A stretch of 64,000 nt of DNA from [Leptolyngbya] sp. PCC 7376 (GTDB taxonomy: Bacteria > Cyanobacteriota > Cyanobacteriia > Cyanobacteriales > MRBY01). Under the pieces are notes generated by a model. It did no database searches and was not told the DNA's origin. It saw only the letters and a program-made list of their open reading frames with translations. The translations under genes were made by a program, and so were the position numbers. Within the stretch, counting starts at the first letter, position 1; the number at the start of each line of letters is the position of its first letter. The DNA lies in contig NC_019683.1 of assembly GCF_000316605.1 (NCBI RefSeq), positions 914,036 to 978,035 of the forward strand. The letters run 5' to 3'. Below are positions 28,187 to 38,051 of the stretch, one piece after another.

Positions 28187-29035
28187 TTAGAATTCTGGCT
28201 GTTCCAATGTATGGCTCAGCTGATAAATTCGGCGTTTAGAAATCTTTAATTCTTGCGCAAGTACCCGGCTAGCTTGGGAAGGACTTACTCCTTCAGCAAT
28301 CCGCTGTTGAAGTTGGGCAAGGATTTCCGCATCTGAAATTTCGGTAGGTGCAGTAACGGTTTGTCCTGCAACGATAAGAGTGAATTCTCCTTTTGGTGAT
28401 TGAGTTTGATAGTGGATAATCGCCTCTTGAATTGATCCCCGCCAAAATTCTTCGTGTAATTTCGTTAATTCTCTAGCACATACAATTCGGCGATCGCCAC
28501 CGAAACAGAGTTGAAATTCCTGCAATGTTTTTAGGAGACGGTGGGGCGCTTCATAAAAAACGAGCGTTTTTAGTTCTCTTTTGAGTTGTTCTAGCTGCTG
28601 TAGACGCAGTTTCTTTTTGGTCGGTAAAAATCCAGCAAAAACAAATTGCTCTGGCGACAAACCAGAAGCAACTAAACCCGTAATTACAGCACTGACACCA
28701 GGGATTGGCACCACTTGGATCTCTTCAGCAATGGCCGCCACTACCAACTCAAACCCAGGGTCACTAATACCAGGCATACCTGCATCACTCACTAAGGCGA
28801 TCGCCTCTCCAGCTTTCATTTTGTCGATAAGCTGTCCAGCACGCTGTTGGCGATTATGGTCGTGGTAACTAATTTGAGGCGTTGTAATCTGAAAATGCTT
28901 GAGTAATTTGCCTGTATGTCGTGTGTCTTCCGCTGCTATCAGATCCGCAGCTTTTAACGTGGCGATCGCCCGATAGGTCATATCATCCAAATTACCAATA
29001 GGAGTCCCAACGAGATACAGCGTGCCATCAGTCAT
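28187..29035 (-). CDS. rsmI: 16S rRNA (cytidine1402-2'-O)-methyltransferase
   Basis: 282 aa, the usual length for RsmI. The tetrapyrrole-methylase fold is seen in LVGTPIGNLDDMTYRAI at the N-terminus, AAEDTRHTGKLLKHF (about 35-49), ALVSDAGMPGISDPG (80-95) and VPIPGVSAVITGLVASGL (about 107). The C-terminal part (LQQRIAEGVSPSQASRVLAQEL) is the small helix-turn-helix-like end common in the family. It uses SAM to methylate C1402 in the ribosomal P site. A single-gene unit, converging on the RodZ-like gene. Confidence 0.95.
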   Translation of the reverse strand: MTDGTLYLVGTPIGNLDDMTYRAIATLKAADLIAAEDTRHTGKLLKHFQITTPQISYHDHNRQQRAGQLIDKMKAGEAIALVSDAGMPGISDPGFELVVAAIAEEIQVVPIPGVSAVITGLVASGLSPEQFVFAGFLPTKKKLRLQQLEQLKRELKTLVFYEAPHRLLKTLQEFQLCFGGDRRIVCARELTKLHEEFWRGSIQEAIIHYQTQSPKGEFTLIVAGQTVTAPTEISDAEILAQLQQRIAEGVSPSQASRVLAQELKISKRRIYQLSHTLEQPEF

Positions 29036-29088
29036 AACATCAAGACCAAATGATAAAAGTCAGTGAAAATAGAGGATAAGCTCAAATT

Positions 29089-31257
29089 TTACGTTAATTG
29101 AGCCTGTTCTCGGGATAAAGGTATAGGCCGCGAAATACAGTAACCTTGGGCATAGTCAATGCCAATGTGCTTGATTTTTTGCAAGATGGCCTCATTCGAC
29201 ACGTATTCCGCAACGGTTTTGATCCCCATCACATGACCAATGCGGTTAATCGTTTCCACCATCGCATGGTCAATCGGATCATCAACAATATCTTTAATAA
29301 AACTGCCATCAATTTTGAGGTAGTCCACAGGTAAATATTTCAAATAATTGAACGATGACATCCCCGCTCCAAAATCATCGAGGGCAATCTGGCAACCCAT
29401 CGCCCGAATCGATTGAATCACTTCATTGGCACGGCTTAAATTAGAGATCGCCACCGTTTCAGTCACCTCAAAACAAATATGCTCCGTTGGCACCGGATAA
29501 CGCTCAAACTGAGTCTGTAGAAAATCAACCAGCGAATCATCATTAATGCTCATCCCCGATAAATTAATGCTGTAACAATCGCCTTTTTTCATCTCTGGGG
29601 ACTCATGTTCAGCCAAATACTTCAACGTATTTTCGATCACCCAATAATCAATTTGCGTCATTAAGTGGTAGCGTTCTGCCGCTGGTAGAAATAGACCTGG
29701 GCTAATTACTTCGCCATCATCACCCAACATCCGTATCAAAATTTCGCAGCGCCGATACCCAGACGCCTCTTCACACAACGGCAATATTGATTGGACATAA
29801 AGACTAAATCCATCTCGCTCAAGAGCAGTCTTAATTTTTTGAATCCACTGAGCTTCACTGCGATATTTCGCAAACTCTTGATCATTTGATTCATACACAT
29901 GGATCCGCGATCGCCCGCGTTTTTTTGCCACAGTACAGGCAGCATCTGCCACCATAATCATCTCAGTCGCATCCCCACCAAAACCATTATTAATCGGCAC
30001 CAAACCCAGAGAAACACTCAAGGTATACTCGTGCCCCTCCCAGTGAAAAGAAGCATCCTGGATTAGCTCCACAATGGATTCAGCAACCTTCTGCGCCTGT
30101 TCAATGGGACATTGATGGAGAAGCAAGGCAAACTCATCAGAACCGAGTCGAGCCAGCTGGTCTGTTTGACGACAACGACTTTCGATCAGCTTACTGACCT
30201 GCCGGAGGACTTCATCGCCAGCCAAAGTGCCACCCAACTCATTTATTGCTTTAAACCGATCTAAGTTGAGATAGCAGAGGGTGTGCTTTGTAATTTGAGG
30301 GTTATGCTCTAAAGATTTTAGGGTTGATGTCAGATGTCGCTCAAACGCTACTCGGTTGAGCAATCCAGTCAGATGGTCATGGCTAGATTGCCACGAGAGC
30401 TCTTCATTCATCTGCGAAATCTGGTCCGCTCGCACTTGCAATAGATGTTGTAACCGTTCTTGGGTCTTGATTAAAACTTGTTCTGTCTGTTTTTGCTGGG
30501 TGATATTTTCCAGCATGGCGATCGCATAGGGCGTTTGATCAGAGGCTTTTGGCTCAACAAGGGAAAGTTGCACGTTAAACCACAGAGCCGATTGATTCTT
30601 TCGCAAATATCTTTTGGTATAGCCGTAAGGAGAATTTTTATGGCGAAATAATTCGGAGAGAATCACTTTATCCTTAGCGCTACCTTCTAAATCCACACCA
30701 TCAAAGAAATAGCGTTGCGGCAAGCCTGAAACACTATCAACAAAACTGTCATAGTAAGCTTGGTTCGCGTCAAGAATCAGACCATCTACATTCACAATGG
30801 CAATGCCCATGGCCGCTTGATCAAAAATTGAGCGGAATCGATCTTCGCTATTACGGAGGGCAAACTGAGTTTCTTCTTGTTCTTTTTCCTTGCGTCGTAA
30901 TTTAGCCTTAACTTGTTCTACTGTTTGCCACCGTCTTAAATCCAAAATGAAGGAAATAATCGGTAGCAAACGGTACATCAGCAACAACATTGCCGCAATC
31001 AACAGAGAATGGACGGCGATCGCCAGGACAATGTAACCATCACTAGCCGGCATAAAATGAAAAAAATGACCGCCTACATGCACTGCCACCGAGCTGACAA
31101 TAATGCCTAGACTCAACCAATACAACGTGCTCAACTCACCTTGAGCATTGCCCCGTAGCCAACTATAGACAAACAAAAATATGACAGCAACATAGGTCAT
31201 AAACAATAGAGAATGACTCATTGCTTCAAAACAGGACAATATAAAAGGCCAATTCAT
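29089..31257 (-). CDS. Membrane PAS-GGDEF-EAL cyclic-di-GMP protein
   Basis: 722 aa. Three hydrophobic helices occupy residues 1-100 (LFMTYVAVIFLFVYSW, YWLSLGIIVSSVAVHVG, YIVLAIAVHSLLIAAML). A PAS domain (about 138-255; FRSIFDQAAMGIAIVNVDG) follows a coiled linker. In the GGDEF domain the signature reads GSDEF (372-376), and an I-site RQTD (363-366) lies the canonical five residues before it. The EAL domain (about 475-715) reads EIL at 505-507 but keeps the other metal ligands: SINLSG, EVTETVAI, DDFGAGMSSFNYLK and AEYV. So the phosphodiesterase looks intact, and the GGDEF half may be active, feedback-inhibited or only regulatory. It diverges from the PfkB gene with 35 bp between. Likely a light or redox input to biofilm or motility control (inference). 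Confidence 0.93.
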   Translation of the reverse strand: MNWPFILSCFEAMSHSLLFMTYVAVIFLFVYSWLRGNAQGELSTLYWLSLGIIVSSVAVHVGGHFFHFMPASDGYIVLAIAVHSLLIAAMLLLMYRLLPIISFILDLRRWQTVEQVKAKLRRKEKEQEETQFALRNSEDRFRSIFDQAAMGIAIVNVDGLILDANQAYYDSFVDSVSGLPQRYFFDGVDLEGSAKDKVILSELFRHKNSPYGYTKRYLRKNQSALWFNVQLSLVEPKASDQTPYAIAMLENITQQKQTEQVLIKTQERLQHLLQVRADQISQMNEELSWQSSHDHLTGLLNRVAFERHLTSTLKSLEHNPQITKHTLCYLNLDRFKAINELGGTLAGDEVLRQVSKLIESRCRQTDQLARLGSDEFALLLHQCPIEQAQKVAESIVELIQDASFHWEGHEYTLSVSLGLVPINNGFGGDATEMIMVADAACTVAKKRGRSRIHVYESNDQEFAKYRSEAQWIQKIKTALERDGFSLYVQSILPLCEEASGYRRCEILIRMLGDDGEVISPGLFLPAAERYHLMTQIDYWVIENTLKYLAEHESPEMKKGDCYSINLSGMSINDDSLVDFLQTQFERYPVPTEHICFEVTETVAISNLSRANEVIQSIRAMGCQIALDDFGAGMSSFNYLKYLPVDYLKIDGSFIKDIVDDPIDHAMVETINRIGHVMGIKTVAEYVSNEAILQKIKHIGIDYAQGYCISRPIPLSREQAQLT

Positions 31258-31292
31258 CAGAGCTTCAAGGACAAAATTTTCAATAGGTAAAA

Positions 31293-32168
31293 ATGAAAAA
31301 CCGAGGATTGTTTGTTGGCTTAATTACAGGAGATCTAATTTATTTAGCGACACGTCCACCGCTACCGAACGAAAAAGTTGAAGCGATGGATTATTGCTTT
31401 ACGGTGGGAGGACCCGCAGCTAATGCAGCAATCACATTTAGTCATCATGGCTCCCAAGCTGATTTAGCCAGTTTTCTTGGTACAGAGAAACTAAGTTTAC
31501 TGCTTGGGGATGAGCTGAGACAGCATGGCATAAATATGATAAATATGAATATCGAGAAGAGCCTCGAACCGCCAATCTCCTCCGTTATTGTTACCGAATC
31601 AACAGGGGATAGGTCTGTGATCTCCCTCAATGCCAAGAGTCTTTCTGGTGGGGATCACACCTCAGTGATGCAAAATCTACATACATATGATGTCATTTTA
31701 GTAGATGGTCATTTGATGGATACTGGAGCGGTGATCGCCCGCAAAAGCAATGAACTCAGTATTCCAGTGGTGGTAGATGCAGGTAGTTGGAAGCCAAATT
31801 TTCATGTTGTACTTAAGTACACCGATTTTGCAATTTGTTCAGAGAATTTTTTGCCGCCAAACTGCAAACATCAAACAGATGTTGTGGTTTATTTACAAAA
31901 CCTAGGGGTAAGCGCTATCGCAATCACCCAAGGTCAAAGACCAATTCGATGGTGGCAAGGCGATCGCCACGGTGAGATTCCGGTGCCTCAGGTCAAGGTG
32001 GTGGATACCCTCGGCGCTGGTGATATTTTCCATGGTGCTTTTTGTCATTACATTCTTGAACAGGATTTTGTGGCAGCGTTAGCATCAGCAGCAGAAGTAG
32101 CAAGTTATGCTTGTCAGTTTTTTGGCACTCGTAAATGGTTAGAAGGGGATCGTTTCCGGAGCCAATAG
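31293..32168 (+). CDS. PfkB-family sugar kinase
   Basis: 291 aa, cytoplasmic. The ribokinase fold is shown by the N-terminal FVGLITGDLIY, the sugar-binding YCFTVGGPAANAA (about 33-45) and the C-terminal signature DTLGAGDIFHGAF (238-250), whose Asp at 244 is the catalytic base. It transfers phosphate from ATP to a sugar or nucleoside; the sugar is not readable. Its last 30 bp overlap the end of the convergent glycine-oxidase-like gene. Confidence 0.9.
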   Translation: MKNRGLFVGLITGDLIYLATRPPLPNEKVEAMDYCFTVGGPAANAAITFSHHGSQADLASFLGTEKLSLLLGDELRQHGINMINMNIEKSLEPPISSVIVTESTGDRSVISLNAKSLSGGDHTSVMQNLHTYDVILVDGHLMDTGAVIARKSNELSIPVVVDAGSWKPNFHVVLKYTDFAICSENFLPPNCKHQTDVVVYLQNLGVSAIAITQGQRPIRWWQGDRHGEIPVPQVKVVDTLGAGDIFHGAFCHYILEQDFVAALASAAEVASYACQFFGTRKWLEGDRFRSQ

Positions 32169-33236
32169 CCAGTCTCTAATTTTTAAAGCGGTCGCTGGGG
32201 CAAGGAGTACGCCATTTCGGTAGTGGCCTGTCGCCAGCAAAATATTTTGATAGTTTTTAAGGGGTTGGAGTACTGGTGCGCCTTGACCTTCAGGTCGAGG
32301 TCGTTTGCCAGACCAATGGCGTAAAATTTCCGCGTGTTTGAGGGCAGGGTAAAAGGCGATCGCCCCTTGCCAGACTTTTTCCATCAAAGCTTTATCAGCC
32401 TCAAGATGTCCTTTTTCATCTGGAAACTCGACCGTTGCCCCTACCCAAAATTCGTTGTTTCCCAAAGGCACTACATGGATATCGTTGTAGCTCACAACGG
32501 GTGCAAAATCAGGTTGTTTTCCATCCGGCAATTTCACGTGAAAGGCCTGACCCAATACCGATTTCATCTGAAAATCATCGAGTAAGGGTTTGGTGATTTC
32601 AAGGGAACCTAACCCTGCCGCGATAATTAACCAGTCACAAGTCCAGCGGCGATCGCCAGAGTTAACCGCAACACATTTTTGTTGAGCGAATTCTAAAGTT
32701 GGGGGAGCAATATCAAAGTGGGAGTATAAACCGTTTTTTGTGGCAACTTCCAGCAGCGATCGCGCCAATGGGATGGGTTGTACTTGAAAATCTTGAGGAG
32801 AATACACTGCACCAGCACAGATATTCGATGAAATTTGTGGGCATTGGGTCTCGGTTTTTGCTTGATCCCAGAGTTCTAATTGCCAGCCTGCATCATGGCG
32901 TTTTTGCTGAAGTCGTTCCAGTTTGGTAAGGTCAGTCGTTTCATCAAAGAGTTTAAGAATGCCATGGGAATTATGGGGCACTGGTGCGCCAGCTACTGCC
33001 AACTCATCCAATAGGACAGGAAAGCGCTCCATACTCCGCCGCCGTAGCTGCCATGCTCGACCTTTTGTTTTTCGGCTAATAATCCCCATCAAAACCCCAA
33101 GGGCTGCCCCTGTTGAGCCTTGGGTGGGCTGCTGGGTATCTAGAATCGCGACTTTAAATTCGGGACGTAAACTCAACTCATAGGCGATCGCCGCCCCCAC
33201 GATACCAGCGCCGAGAATTACCACTTTTTGGGTCAT
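32139..33236 (-). CDS. FAD-dependent amine oxidoreductase (glycine oxidase/DadA-like)
   Basis: 365 aa. Rossmann FAD motif VVILGAGIVGAAIAYELS at residues 5-22, an acidic residue about 20 further on (AILDTQQP), then GSTGAALGVLMG. C-terminal FAD loop: HWSGKRPRPEGQGAPVLQPL and ILLATGHYRNGVLLAPATA. These mark the DAO family (ThiO, glycine oxidase, D-amino-acid dehydrogenase). No ThiG or ThiS is fused or adjacent, so a thiamine role is only possible. Its start is 3 bp from the methyltransferase stop, so those two genes form a unit (methyltransferase first). Confidence 0.88.
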   Translation of the reverse strand: MTQKVVILGAGIVGAAIAYELSLRPEFKVAILDTQQPTQGSTGAALGVLMGIISRKTKGRAWQLRRRSMERFPVLLDELAVAGAPVPHNSHGILKLFDETTDLTKLERLQQKRHDAGWQLELWDQAKTETQCPQISSNICAGAVYSPQDFQVQPIPLARSLLEVATKNGLYSHFDIAPPTLEFAQQKCVAVNSGDRRWTCDWLIIAAGLGSLEITKPLLDDFQMKSVLGQAFHVKLPDGKQPDFAPVVSYNDIHVVPLGNNEFWVGATVEFPDEKGHLEADKALMEKVWQGAIAFYPALKHAEILRHWSGKRPRPEGQGAPVLQPLKNYQNILLATGHYRNGVLLAPATALKIRDWLLAPETIPF

Positions 33237-33239
33237 TAT

Positions 33240-34163
33240 TTAGCCTTTTACTTGGGCAATTACAGTGCGATGACGCGCCGTATTTTCTTTTGAAAATGGT
33301 GTTTCAAAGCCACACTGAACCAGTTCAGTACCTACATCCAACGAAAAATATTGGTCGAGATAGGGCTCAGTGCTCTTGAGCAAGGCCAAAATATAGGGCT
33401 TCATGGTTCGGTACACTTCAGCCTGCGGATTCATGTCCATCATCGCGAAATGACCGCCAGACTTTAGGATTCGTCTCGCTTCTTGGAAAATGGCGATCGC
33501 CGCACTTTGGGGCAACTCATGGAACACCAAAGAACAAGACACCAAATCCACTGACTGATCCGGCAACGTTGTCGCCTCGCCCGCTGCATGGAGCCAAGAC
33601 AGTTGAGGGTAGGTTGATGCGGAACGATAATTTGCCACCGCAAGAAAATAGGGAGACAGATCAATGCCAGTCACCTGTGCTGCAAAAAATAAGTCTTGTA
33701 GGGCTTCGGTGCTCAACCCCACACCACAGCCAATATCAACAATTTTTTTGGGAGCTTGGGGCAATTGCGCTTTGAGAATATTTTGGTAGCTCTCCCGTAA
33801 CAGACGATCACCCTCAACAGTGGGTTCACCAAATAGCGTCGAATGAACTGCTTTCGATGCAGATTCCACCTCTAGAGCAGGTTCCCAACCGAGGTTCCCT
33901 TCTTCGTAAGCGTGGAAAGAAGTGGTGTAATAGTCGGGATATTTTAAAGCGGGATCGGCGATCGCCTCCAATTCTGGTTGCCAATTACGCTGTTGGAGCT
34001 CTTCCACATTTTTTCGCCAAGGCACACCCAATTTTTCGGCACGGGTAATCATCATGTGTCGAGCGCGATTTTTTGCGAAGTCGGCGATCGGACGGACAGA
34101 TAAAATACCGTTCACGAGTTTCGAACGCAGATCTGTTTCCTTGGTGGGAGTGCTGGCAGTCAT
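33240..34163 (-). CDS. Class I SAM-dependent methyltransferase
   Basis: 307 aa. The SAM-binding motif I is KIVDIGCGVGLSTEAL (about 140-155), followed by VTGIDLSPYFL, then DLVSCSLVFHELP (motif post-II) and ARRILKSGGHFAMMDMNP (motif III). The N-terminal 130 residues contain a basic helical part and SFHAYEEGNLGWEPALEVE, a phrase I associate with cyanobacterial and plant methyltransferases of unknown substrate. It is the first gene of a two-gene unit with the flavin oxidase and diverges from the amylase gene with 200 bp between. Confidence 0.88.
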   Translation of the reverse strand: MTASTPTKETDLRSKLVNGILSVRPIADFAKNRARHMMITRAEKLGVPWRKNVEELQQRNWQPELEAIADPALKYPDYYTTSFHAYEEGNLGWEPALEVESASKAVHSTLFGEPTVEGDRLLRESYQNILKAQLPQAPKKIVDIGCGVGLSTEALQDLFFAAQVTGIDLSPYFLAVANYRSASTYPQLSWLHAAGEATTLPDQSVDLVSCSLVFHELPQSAAIAIFQEARRILKSGGHFAMMDMNPQAEVYRTMKPYILALLKSTEPYLDQYFSLDVGTELVQCGFETPFSKENTARHRTVIAQVKG

Positions 34164-34363
34164 AAATAATTTTGGGGTTTATGCAGCTTGGCAAACAAGT
34201 TTTTAATAAATCTAATTTTAAAAGTTTCAGCCGCGAGTATTAATCCCCTGACACAGAATGTTGCGTGATCCAAAGTGTGGCGATCGCCTGTTAAGGGATT
34301 GATTCAAGTCGCGATAGTCTCCATTACCCTGAGGGCAGACATGAACGAGAGACAAGACAACAG

Positions 34364-35860
34364 ATGCCAGTGCAAACACCAGATTGGGTAAAATCAGCAG
34401 TTTTCTATCAAATTTTCCCAGACCGTTTTGCCAAAGCTGAACCACCGACTTCTTCACCAGCCATGCAAGTCCCCCTCGAATCATGGCACAGTCCCCCAAC
34501 TCTACAGGGCTACAAAGGCGGTAATTTATGGGGTGTGATCGAAAAGCTGGATTATCTCCAAGACCTGGGCATTACGGCAATTTACCTCACGCCAATTTTT
34601 CAGTCAGCTTGTAATCACCGTTATCACACCCACGATTATTACCAAGTTGATCCATTATTGGGCGGTAATCGTGCTCTAAAAGTTTTACTTGATGCGGCTC
34701 ACCAGCGAGGGATGAAAATTGTGTTGGATGGGGTGTTTAACCATGCGAGTCGCGGCTTTTTCTTTTTCAATGACATCCTCGAAAATGGCCCCCATTCTCC
34801 TTGGCTAGATTGGTTCAAAGTGACCAAGTGGCCAGTGTCAGCTTATGACGGTAGCTTGCCTGCAAATTACGCCAGTTGGATAGATAATCGTTCGTTGCCT
34901 CAGTTCAATCACGACAATCCACAAGTGCGCGAATATATTATGCGAGTGGGTGAATATTGGGCTGAATTTGGCATAGATGGCTGGCGATTGGATGTGCCGG
35001 AACAAATTGAAGCGGAAGGTTTTTGGCAAGAATTCCGAGATCGCCTAAAAAGAATCAATCCTGACCTCTACATCGTCGGCGAAATCTGGATCGATGCGCG
35101 GCAATGGCTGGATGGCACTCAGTTTGATGGGGTAATGAATTATCTGTTTACGAAGGAGGCGATCGCCTTTGCAGCGGACAATGTGGTGCCAGAGCTGATG
35201 GAATGGCCTTTCCATCGAAAATATGAACCCATTGATGCCGCGGAATATGATCGCAGAATGCAACATCTTTTAGGTCTATACGACTGGGAAATTCAGCTCA
35301 CTCAACTGAATCTGCTTTCTAGCCATGATGCCGCGCGATTGTTTACGGTCGCAGGCGGAGAAACGGAAAAATCAGGGGCGATCGCCGCCGCCATTAAGAG
35401 TGTCAAACTTTGTACAGTGCTATTAATGACCTTTCCTGGTGCACCTTCGATTTATTACGGCGATGAAGTGGGTTTAGGCGGCGGTATAGATCCAGACTGT
35501 CGGCGCGTTTTTCCAGAGGAAGCAGCATGGCAATCAGAAATTCACAAATGCTATCGCGAGCTAATTCAGTTACGTCACCAATACCCAGCCCTCCAAAAAG
35601 GCCATTATCAAACGCTTTTTGCGGAAGGTAAGATTTACGGTTTCAGTCGACAGCTAAAAAATGACAAATCCTCTCAGACCATCATCATTTTCATTAATGC
35701 TGACACTGACAATCTTCAGACCACTATTTCTCTGGATGCCATAGGAAATTATGGGGCGATCGCCCAGAAATATGGCGACGGAAAGAGTCAATTGTCTAAC
35801 AATCAATTAAACATTTATTTACCGTCTCGCAGTAGCGTAATTCTTGAATGTTTACCCTGA
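34364..35860 (+). CDS. GH13 alpha-amylase-family glycoside hydrolase
   Basis: 498 aa, no signal peptide, so likely cytoplasmic and acting on glycogen-derived maltodextrins. The opening PDWVKSAVFYQIFPDRF is typical of cyclomaltodextrinase/neopullulanase-type enzymes. Conserved regions: LDGVFNH (121-127), DGWRLDV with nucleophile D210, IVGEIW with acid/base E240, and SSHDAAR with D322. The starch-binding N-terminal domain of true neopullulanases is missing; the protein begins directly with the barrel. The short C-terminal beta domain is present. It converges on the glycan cluster (22 bp to the GT4 stop). Confidence 0.92.
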   Translation: MPVQTPDWVKSAVFYQIFPDRFAKAEPPTSSPAMQVPLESWHSPPTLQGYKGGNLWGVIEKLDYLQDLGITAIYLTPIFQSACNHRYHTHDYYQVDPLLGGNRALKVLLDAAHQRGMKIVLDGVFNHASRGFFFFNDILENGPHSPWLDWFKVTKWPVSAYDGSLPANYASWIDNRSLPQFNHDNPQVREYIMRVGEYWAEFGIDGWRLDVPEQIEAEGFWQEFRDRLKRINPDLYIVGEIWIDARQWLDGTQFDGVMNYLFTKEAIAFAADNVVPELMEWPFHRKYEPIDAAEYDRRMQHLLGLYDWEIQLTQLNLLSSHDAARLFTVAGGETEKSGAIAAAIKSVKLCTVLLMTFPGAPSIYYGDEVGLGGGIDPDCRRVFPEEAAWQSEIHKCYRELIQLRHQYPALQKGHYQTLFAEGKIYGFSRQLKNDKSSQTIIIFINADTDNLQTTISLDAIGNYGAIAQKYGDGKSQLSNNQLNIYLPSRSSVILECLP

Positions 35861-35882
35861 GAAATTCAACAGATGTAGAGAT

Positions 35883-36959
35883 CTAGAGCACTTCAGAAAA
35901 TAATTTTACCCAGCGTTCTGCGCCAGCTTCTGGATGCCATTGGGAAGAATTTTTGTAGGATGCTTGGCTCGCAGCAGTTAATTTTTCGGGATTACTAATA
36001 TAGGTTAAAAGAGCTTGGTAAAGTTCCTGTTGATCACCTGCGCTAAAAATAATGCCGTTATCTTTTACAAGATCAGCGGCAGACCCGACTGCATCGGAAC
36101 AAATAATTGGTAAACCGGCTCCCACTGCTTGGTTGACGACCACTCCCCAACCGTCATAACGACTGGGTAAAACAAAAATATCGGCTTGATTAAAAAATTC
36201 AGGTAATAAATCGGGCGCTTGGAAGCCAGCATAAATTACTTTATCTTTGACTGATTCAGGGATATCAGCCATAAAATCTGCAAACTCAGCTTCTCGGCCA
36301 ACCATTGTAAGCGTTGCATTTAATCCCTGCTCAATAATTTGCGAAAAGGCTTGCAGCAGAGTATCAACACCTTTACGCGCAATGATTTGTCCACAGAAGA
36401 AAATATTAATCGGATCTCTTGGGCGTTGTGGAATGTCTTTTTGGAAATTTTTCAGATCACAATAATAAGGAATTGGAGCAACAAGTTTATCAGGATAACG
36501 AGTTTGATAATCTTCCACTGCTGCTGCACCAATCGCGGCGATCGCCCGACAATTATTCAAACTGGCAGCAAACGCTTTCTGAATATCGCCTTTAACCCCA
36601 GTGGCAGCACCAACCATTTTTTCCCCCCAAAAAATACAAGGGATTTTGCTTGATTGCGTCCGGAGAATCCATTGGGACACAAAGCTTTGATAGCCATTGA
36701 GCACGACAACATCTGTATCCTCAAAATTCGGGAGATGCCAATTCACATGGAATCGTGATGACCCCCAACGCAAATCAGTTCCTGGCAACACAGATTCATA
36801 ATCATTAAGCGGTTTCTGAGGCCACGGAGAATCATCCACTGTCATTTCAAGATATTTGACTTGCAGAGAAATATCAGGGCGGGCGGCGATCGCCGCGAAC
36901 AAATCCCGTTGATAGGGCGAAGGTAAGATCGAATAAAAAGTAACCTTTAGATTAGACAT
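35883..36959 (-). CDS. GT4-type glycosyltransferase
   Basis: 358 aa with the two Rossmann halves of GT-B fold. The C-terminal donor half has INIFFCGQIIARKGVDTLLQ and DIFVLPSRYDGWGVVVNQAV, the GT4 EX7E region. Here the two glutamates appear as D and Q (YDGWGVVVNQ), a weaker form seen in some sugar transferases. It adds a sugar to a growing glycan from a nucleotide donor; donor and acceptor unknown. It is the last gene of the glycan cluster, 76 bp after the sulfotransferase. Confidence 0.85.
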   Translation of the reverse strand: MSNLKVTFYSILPSPYQRDLFAAIAARPDISLQVKYLEMTVDDSPWPQKPLNDYESVLPGTDLRWGSSRFHVNWHLPNFEDTDVVVLNGYQSFVSQWILRTQSSKIPCIFWGEKMVGAATGVKGDIQKAFAASLNNCRAIAAIGAAAVEDYQTRYPDKLVAPIPYYCDLKNFQKDIPQRPRDPINIFFCGQIIARKGVDTLLQAFSQIIEQGLNATLTMVGREAEFADFMADIPESVKDKVIYAGFQAPDLLPEFFNQADIFVLPSRYDGWGVVVNQAVGAGLPIICSDAVGSAADLVKDNGIIFSAGDQQELYQALLTYISNPEKLTAASQASYKNSSQWHPEAGAERWVKLFSEVL

Positions 36960-37035
36960 TCAGTCTCCATGTCAATCATCAAATAAAAACAATAAAAGCT
37001 TTACGTTTCAAACCCCAAAAGTAATACCAAACTAA

Positions 37036-37923
37036 TTAGGATGGACGACCTATCTGACCTCTGGCAAACGCTTTCATGAAATCATAATATCCGTAAACTG
37101 TCCCAAACAAGCGATTAAAAATAACGTTTCTCTCACGAAAATCAGCAATGATTTTCTCATTATCTAACTGATATTCAGCTAACTGTTGTTTGAGACGTTT
37201 TTCTGCATACTCATATAATGCAACATCAAGATTATTTTTTTCTCTGATTTTCTCTCTTAATTCAGGAGAAACATTTAACTTCTCTTTGCTTTTACTTGTA
37301 TTTCGTCTGAGATAAAGAGAGAAATTCCAGTCCATAATTTCTTTCAATAATAAAACTGAATGATCAAAGTATTCTGTTAAACCAACTAGAGCAAAATCTT
37401 CCTCGATATGTTTTATCGCTAGGTCAAGTAGCGATTCATCACACTCTCCTGCAGGAGTTTGATTGATAAAATAGCTATTGCTATCACCAGCAATAAATCT
37501 AACCTGACCATTATCGAGTTCAAACAAAGGTGTGTGCAAAGCAAATTCTTCTAGGGTTTTTCCAACAGCATGTTCATGATAGTAAGCAGTTGGATTATTT
37601 ACTGAATATTCATATAAAGAAATAATCCTTGAAACAGGCTCTCGAAGAAAGGTCATATATACCAATGGTTTTGGGAGATCTCGATCAATGCCATAACAGA
37701 AATGACCAATAAAATATCGGTCCTTCATTGATTTCTGTCGCATAATCTCCCGAACTTCTGAAGGAGGAGTCTGGCGATTCAAGAGTCCCATGACTCTACC
37801 AAGTATTGATCTCCCTAGTTTTCTCCTAAAAATTCTTTGAAGACTTATTCCTCCCGTCTTTTGAATATGCAAGAATACTATAAATTTCTTTTTCGTGTCT
37901 AAACCAGAGGGAGTCGAATACAT
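37036..37923 (-). CDS. Sulfotransferase-family protein
   Basis: About 295 aa from the ATG at 37923. The frame reaches to a GTG at 38016 with another ATG at 37962, but no good ribosome-binding site favours those and the extra residues look non-homologous. The PAPS 5'-phosphate loop is near the start, FIVFLHIQKTGGISLQR, and the 3'-phosphate region is FLREPVSRIISLYEYS, the pattern of the Sulfotransfer_2 (heparan-type) family. This predicts sulfation of a glycan hydroxyl with PAPS. Its codons are AT-rich. It lies 35-128 bp after the 415-aa GT4 gene in the same direction and is therefore probably the sulfation step of the cluster product. Confidence 0.8.
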   Translation of the reverse strand: MYSTPSGLDTKKKFIVFLHIQKTGGISLQRIFRRKLGRSILGRVMGLLNRQTPPSEVREIMRQKSMKDRYFIGHFCYGIDRDLPKPLVYMTFLREPVSRIISLYEYSVNNPTAYYHEHAVGKTLEEFALHTPLFELDNGQVRFIAGDSNSYFINQTPAGECDESLLDLAIKHIEEDFALVGLTEYFDHSVLLLKEIMDWNFSLYLRRNTSKSKEKLNVSPELREKIREKNNLDVALYEYAEKRLKQQLAEYQLDNEKIIADFRERNVIFNRLFGTVYGYYDFMKAFARGQIGRPS

Positions 37924-38051
37924 TTTGATATGGTTACTTAAATTAAATTTATCGTTATACATTAAGAAAAGGAAAGACGATATATTAGCAAACAAAAAGC
38001 TTTCATGATAAATCACCAGAAGTTTTCACAATAAACTTCGGAAAACAATCT

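Noticed and set aside
37924-38016. Extended N-terminus of the sulfotransferase
   Set aside because: It adds 31 residues with no homology to the family and no ribosome-binding site at the GTG, although the ATG at 37962 cannot be wholly excluded.
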